From positions 24,698,119 to 24,762,118 of the forward strand of contig NC_084816.1 in assembly GCF_963583255.1 (NCBI RefSeq): a stretch of DNA of 64,000 nt, read 5' to 3'. Source of the DNA: Pyrus communis. Its lineage: Eukaryota > Streptophyta > Magnoliopsida > Rosales > Rosaceae. Below are positions 60,190 through 64,000 of this stretch, one piece after another. Made by a program: the position numbers and the translations under genes. Numbering within the stretch: the stretch's first letter is position 1; each line of letters begins with the position of its first letter. The notes below the pieces were generated by a model. The model did not search any database. It worked only from the letters and a program-made list of their open reading frames with translations, and was not told where the DNA came from.

Positions 60190-60735
60190 ACTAATTACTT
60201 GTAAGTACTCTAGGTATTTTCGTGTATTTTATAATAACTTGTTCGTTAATTTTGTGTAATCTTATGTTTTTTTATTTAGGATTCAGCTACGACAAGAATG
60301 AAACTTATGTTTCGTTTATTGAAAAATGTAACGCAAGGGGTTCACACACTGTTTATTTGTTGAGCCATTTTATAATTAGTACTTGATATGTGTTTGTAGA
60401 GTAGAAAGATCAATAAATCAATTTGTAATACGTGTTTGTATCGTACTTAATATAGTACTTGTAAGTATTGTAAATAGTCTCGCATTTTTTTATAATAACT
60501 TATCCATTATTCTTGTGTAGTTTTATGCCTTCTTATTTTGAATTCAGGTACGATAAGAATGCATATATTTAGAAACTTATGTTTTGTCTATTGAAAGTGT
60601 AGCGCAAGGGGTTCATATACCATCTAGTTAGACTATTAGTACATTTGCCGGGTCATTTTTCGTATTTAATACGTATTTGTAAAACAGAAAGATCGATAAA
60701 TTCGATAAATCAATCTATTTACATAAATTTGAGAT
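60190..60735. repeat. degenerate ~260-bp tandem duplication
   Basis: Copy 1 (about 60190-60450) and copy 2 (about 60451-60735) share ACTTGTAAGTA.T, TTTATAATAACTT.T, TTCTTGTGTAGTTTTATG-like, GCGCAAGGGGTTCA.A and GA(G/A)TAGAAAGATC sequences in order. A third partial match (TGTAGAGTGAAAAATAAAT) is near 60910. Confidence 0.75.
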
Positions 60736-61187
60736 TCAACTACGATACAAATACATACTCAATTGTAATATTTATAAACACTATTATCGTAGCTCGTTGA
60801 TTTTTTTTTTCTTTTGAAAATTTTATCACCACTTCAAGGCCTATTATATAATCAAGTTAAATAATTCACTATCCGCTTAGTAGTTTGTAAATGCTAGAAT
60901 TTAATGCATGCTTGTAGAGTGAAAAATAAATAAATTTGATCGATCCCCACGAGATTTGGGGTTGTGGATCAGGTATTTGTTCACTAGGCTAATTGGTTGC
61001 CAAGTCTCTCAAATTGTTAGGTGCATTATTTATTTATTTTTGGGTCGAAGTGTTAGGTGCATGTCAATTCATGAATAGACGTTTAAGGTATCCTAATAAC
61101 TTCACTCACAACCAAACATCATTTTGGACACTCCAACCCTGAAAAATGGTTTGAGAAATCTTCTGAAAGTGAGAGTCTACGTAAATT
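60736..61187. other. intergenic, no recognisable gene
   Basis: AT-rich; contains the partial third repeat near 60890-60945 and nothing else I can name. Confidence 0.4.
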
Positions 61188-61352
61188 TTAAAGAGTTTTA
61201 ATGAAATTTTTTTGGTATTGTTTATTTTAATAAAAAATTACATTTTTATATTAAAAAGTTAATCCTGGTACAATTCACTTTACCTTATATCTTATCCTTA
61301 TAGTTAAAACTCAAAGTTTTCAAGTCATTTTCATTAATTTTCCTTAAATTTT
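61188..61352. mobile_element. MITE, TTTAAG(A/G)GAAA family, copy 3
   Basis: TTTAAAGAGTTTTAATGAAA..AAAAATTACATTTTTA..AACTCAAAGTTTTCAAGTCA..TTTTCATTAATTTTCCTTAA matches copies at 18062 and 52584, with inverted ends. Confidence 0.75.
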
Positions 61353-61795
61353 ATGCAAGTTCTTAGTTTAACATTAATTTCTGCATTAATATTATAAAAT
61401 ATTATATAAAAAAAACATGAAGTGACGAATTATAGCCGCAATTTTAAAAGAGCCTTCTTAATATTTATCCACTAATACTATGTTTAAAAGAGAGAAATAT
61501 AAATGAAATTTAATTACTAATCTATACTCTTGACAAAAAAATAAATAAATAAATAAAATAAAATTACTAATCGATACTCCTCTGATTATCCCAAAACCGT
61601 TTGATGGCAGTTAAACGCTGTGTCGTTTTGGGCTTTGTTGACCGGAGGTCGGGTCGGATGCGCGCATCGCGCTAAGGCGCTCCTTGCGCAGATTAAGAGG
61701 CTGATTACGACTGCAACTCAATACTGAGCTCATCGTGCGGACGATGATCGCTCCCATTCTTTCGTAGGCGGAGACTGAAGACTAATCTGAATTGT
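61353..61795 (+). promoter_or_regulatory. upstream region of the methyltransferase gene
   Basis: AT-rich to about 61600, then GC-rich (GGTCGGGTCGGATGCGCGCA) as the leader approaches. No defined element can be fixed. Confidence 0.35.
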
Positions 61796-64000
61796 ATGGA
61801 CTGTTTAGCGGGTTTTTCACATGCTCCGGCTACTGCTATCTTGCGCCGACCGGTACTCTACGCCGCTTTAAGAAGAACAGGTAGAAATGGCGGGTTGAAA
61901 TTGCGAGCCAAAATCGTCGAGGAAAACGACCCAATACTGAAATCCGCCATTGATTCAGCTTCTCTTCGTTTCCGAGAGACCCATCGACCAGGTAAACCCA
62001 TATCCTAAAGGATTTCGTATTTATTACTTTGTTTTTTCATTGGGGAATTTATCAAACAGTTGGATGGTTCGTGTTGTGGGGTTTCGTTGAGACGCAGAGT
62101 TTCGAAAGATGAAATTTTTTTTATTTAAATTTGTGCAATTTATAAGTTTTTGATTAATAATTTCATGTGCAGAGCCTCTGTTTGTTGATCCGTATGCTGG
62201 TTGCTTTGTTCCTCCTAATGTTCAGATGGATATGAAGCAATGCTCACATCATTATTGCGTTGCTACCAAATTCATGGACGATAAGTTGCTTCGAACAGTA
62301 AACCATATTGATGGACTTAAGCAGGTAAATTCGTGGACGATAAGTTGCTCCTATCGCAGTTTGGCACGCGTGCAGAAATTTAGGGCATTTTTGGTATCCT
62401 ATTTAAAAAAATTTATCATTTCACAAAATTTTAAGAACATTTCTTGAAAACAATTTTCTTTAAGACTCAAAAATTTGATTGGTTTGTAATTTTAAATTTT
62501 AAATCTTACGACTTAAATTAAAAAAAAAGATCTAAAAAGAGGGGGTCGTATGAGAGGGAGAAAGAGGAGAGAGGGGGAAAGAAAGTAAGCGATGATTGAA
62601 GGAAAGAGAAATAAGAGAGAGGATCAGACGAGATAGAGAGGAATAGGAGTGAGAGAAAGAATCGAGAGAATGAAGAGAATAGATTGGAGAAGAAACGAAA
62701 AAGGTATTAAAAAAAAAGGAGAAAGAAAGAAGAAAAGAGAGAGAGAAAAGAAATGAGTGAGTTAAAGTTTAAAAACTCTAAAAACTCAATTTTTATGTTT
62801 TTAGATAATAGACTATATTTTTAAGTTAGTCTTGAGTTCAGTTTTTTAAAATAGTTCTACCAAACAAGTTTTTAAGGCCTAAAACTTGAAAATTGTTTTT
62901 GACTTTAAAAGGTTGGATTCAAGTAAAGTATCAAACAAGCCCGTACCCTTTCGTGTTTTTGATGAGTTATTTCTGCATATGTGGCAAAATGCGTCTTTAG
63001 AAAGGAGGAAGGGCTCCTTGAGTATCCTTTTTGGTTGTTTATGTGGAGATAGGTGAAACTTCATGGACTTGTTCTTTATCACTCGTAGTGTTCTTGGTGA
63101 TGCAGGTTGTTTTGCTAACCGATGGAATGGATACCCGTCCCTATAGGCTCAGTTGGCCAACTTCAACCATTATTTTTAATGTTTCTCCGGAACGGGTGTT
63201 CAAAACAGCAACTGAGAAGCTTCGAGGTGATTGCAAACTTACAATATTAACTATATGACAATTGGGAGAAGTTAAAGATTTTGCAGGCTGATTGAAAAAG
63301 GACATTGTGTTCTGGCATAGTCTTGAGTTCATTCGCTTTTGCACGTCTTGAAAAGTTACTCTAATATCATGGAAATCGATTATTTTGTTTATGCAGACCT
63401 TGTTGCATTCTAAATCATCGGATAATTTTTTTACTATGCATTATCCGCTTGTAAGTAGGCATTAAGCAGTGCTAAAAGTTCTTATCGCACTATCTTTAAT
63501 CCCTCAGGTGTTGGGGCTAAGATTCCAAGAAGCTGCTTATCCCTTCATGTTCCTTTGGAATCCTCCAACATACAGGAAAGTCTGCGTGCTAAAGGGTTTA
63601 ACGGCAACCGGCCTAGTATTTGGGCCATGCAGGTATCTTGATTTATCTGCAAATCATTCAATAGTTATATTCTTGTGTGTAGCTATAACTGTTTGTGTTT
63701 TCGCGAGTAGGAAAATCATGTCGCTGTGTTATTGTAGGGGCTGCCTTTGATGACATTAGCAAGTTTTGAAGACATTTTGCTTACTGTAAGTGGTTCAGCG
63801 ATGAACGGATGTTTTTTTGTGGGAGAATTGCCGGCTTGGTTGGCAGAAACTGAAGTAGGGACCAAGGTCAGTTTGCTTATATTAAGTGTGACTCAATATC
63901 GTAATTGCTTCTCTGTCAATAAATAAATACATCGCCTGTTTCCTTCTATCTTCAACAGACTAGTGCAAGGACATGGTTGGAGAAACTATTCATGAACAAT
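61796..64000 (+). CDS. SAM-dependent methyltransferase, leucine carboxyl methyltransferase-like family (partial, 3' end outside window)
   Basis: Six exons are visible (61796-61991, 62173-62324, 63106-63226, 63508-63632, 63738-63866, 63959-64000+), giving 255 residues so far, all in frame. Conserved blocks are EPLFVDPYAGCFVPPNVQMD, QVVLLTDGMDTRPYRLSWPT (SAM-binding motif I in the plant form, with TDGMDTR where LCMT relatives have GAGxDTR), GVGAKIPRSCLSLHVPLES, GFNGNRPSIWAMQGLPLMTL and FVGELPAWLAETEVGTK. This is the LCMT/Ppm1-like fold. The substrate is not known; true LCMT methylates the PP2A catalytic subunit C-terminus, but this branch is distinct. The basic N-terminus (RRPVLYAALRRTGRNGG) could be an organelle-targeting peptide. 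Confidence 0.88.
62505..62760. repeat. purine-rich low-complexity tract in intron
   Basis: About 250 bp of almost pure GA/AG-rich sequence lie inside the second intron of the methyltransferase gene, with no regular unit. Confidence 0.8.

Overview
The window is nuclear DNA from a flowering plant. It has split genes with GT-AG introns, AT-rich intergenic DNA, many small inverted-repeat elements, and LTR retrotransposon remnants, including a Cassandra-type element with 5S rRNA-like LTRs. Repeat content and gene sequences fit Rosaceae, probably the apple/pear group. That placement is inference from memory, since no search could be run.

Layout. 0-14.5 kb is repeat-dominated: a broken P4-ATPase (ALA-type) exon at the left edge, a 2.3 kb LTR-like element with a 5-bp target duplication, a rearranged Cassandra cluster, and a tandem array of six nearly identical 755-bp units (8126-12652). 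Beyond the array lie a second P4-ATPase scrap and a second copy of the ~1 kb block from 1.6-2.6 kb. 14.6-21.1 kb holds MZM1 (+), a PETER PAN-like Brix protein (-) and a pectin methylesterase inhibitor (+). 21.1-35 kb has no intact gene that I can recognise. It contains a GGTACATTT-rich array, a second 2.5 kb LTR-like element, a duplicated piece of the PMEI 3' region, SINE-like and hAT-like elements. 35-64 kb is gene-rich: UDP-glucuronate decarboxylase (+), a monoacylglycerol-lipase-like hydrolase (-), OEP16-4 (-), ribosomal protein eL22 (+), the MHX exchanger (+), PHR2 (-), and the 5' part of a SAM-dependent methyltransferase (+) that runs off the right edge.

All ten gene models were assembled by eye from splice sites. 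Each keeps reading frame through every junction; the nine complete ones end at a stop, with protein lengths close to the known families. The genes are unrelated housekeeping and cell-wall functions, not a pathway. Pairs: MZM1/PPAN, UXS/MAGL and MHX/PHR2 are convergent; OEP16-4/eL22 are divergent and share a short promoter with site II and telo-box motifs.

Points most worth a second look: the young 755-bp array with internal dyads and block-like shared variants; an AT-AC (U12-type) intron in the UXS gene; two decayed P4-ATPase remnants beside duplicated flanks; a perfect 48-bp inverted repeat made by colliding Cassandra LTRs; a candidate upstream ORF spliced across the MHX leader intron; and non-autonomous transposons with intact 8-bp target duplications.
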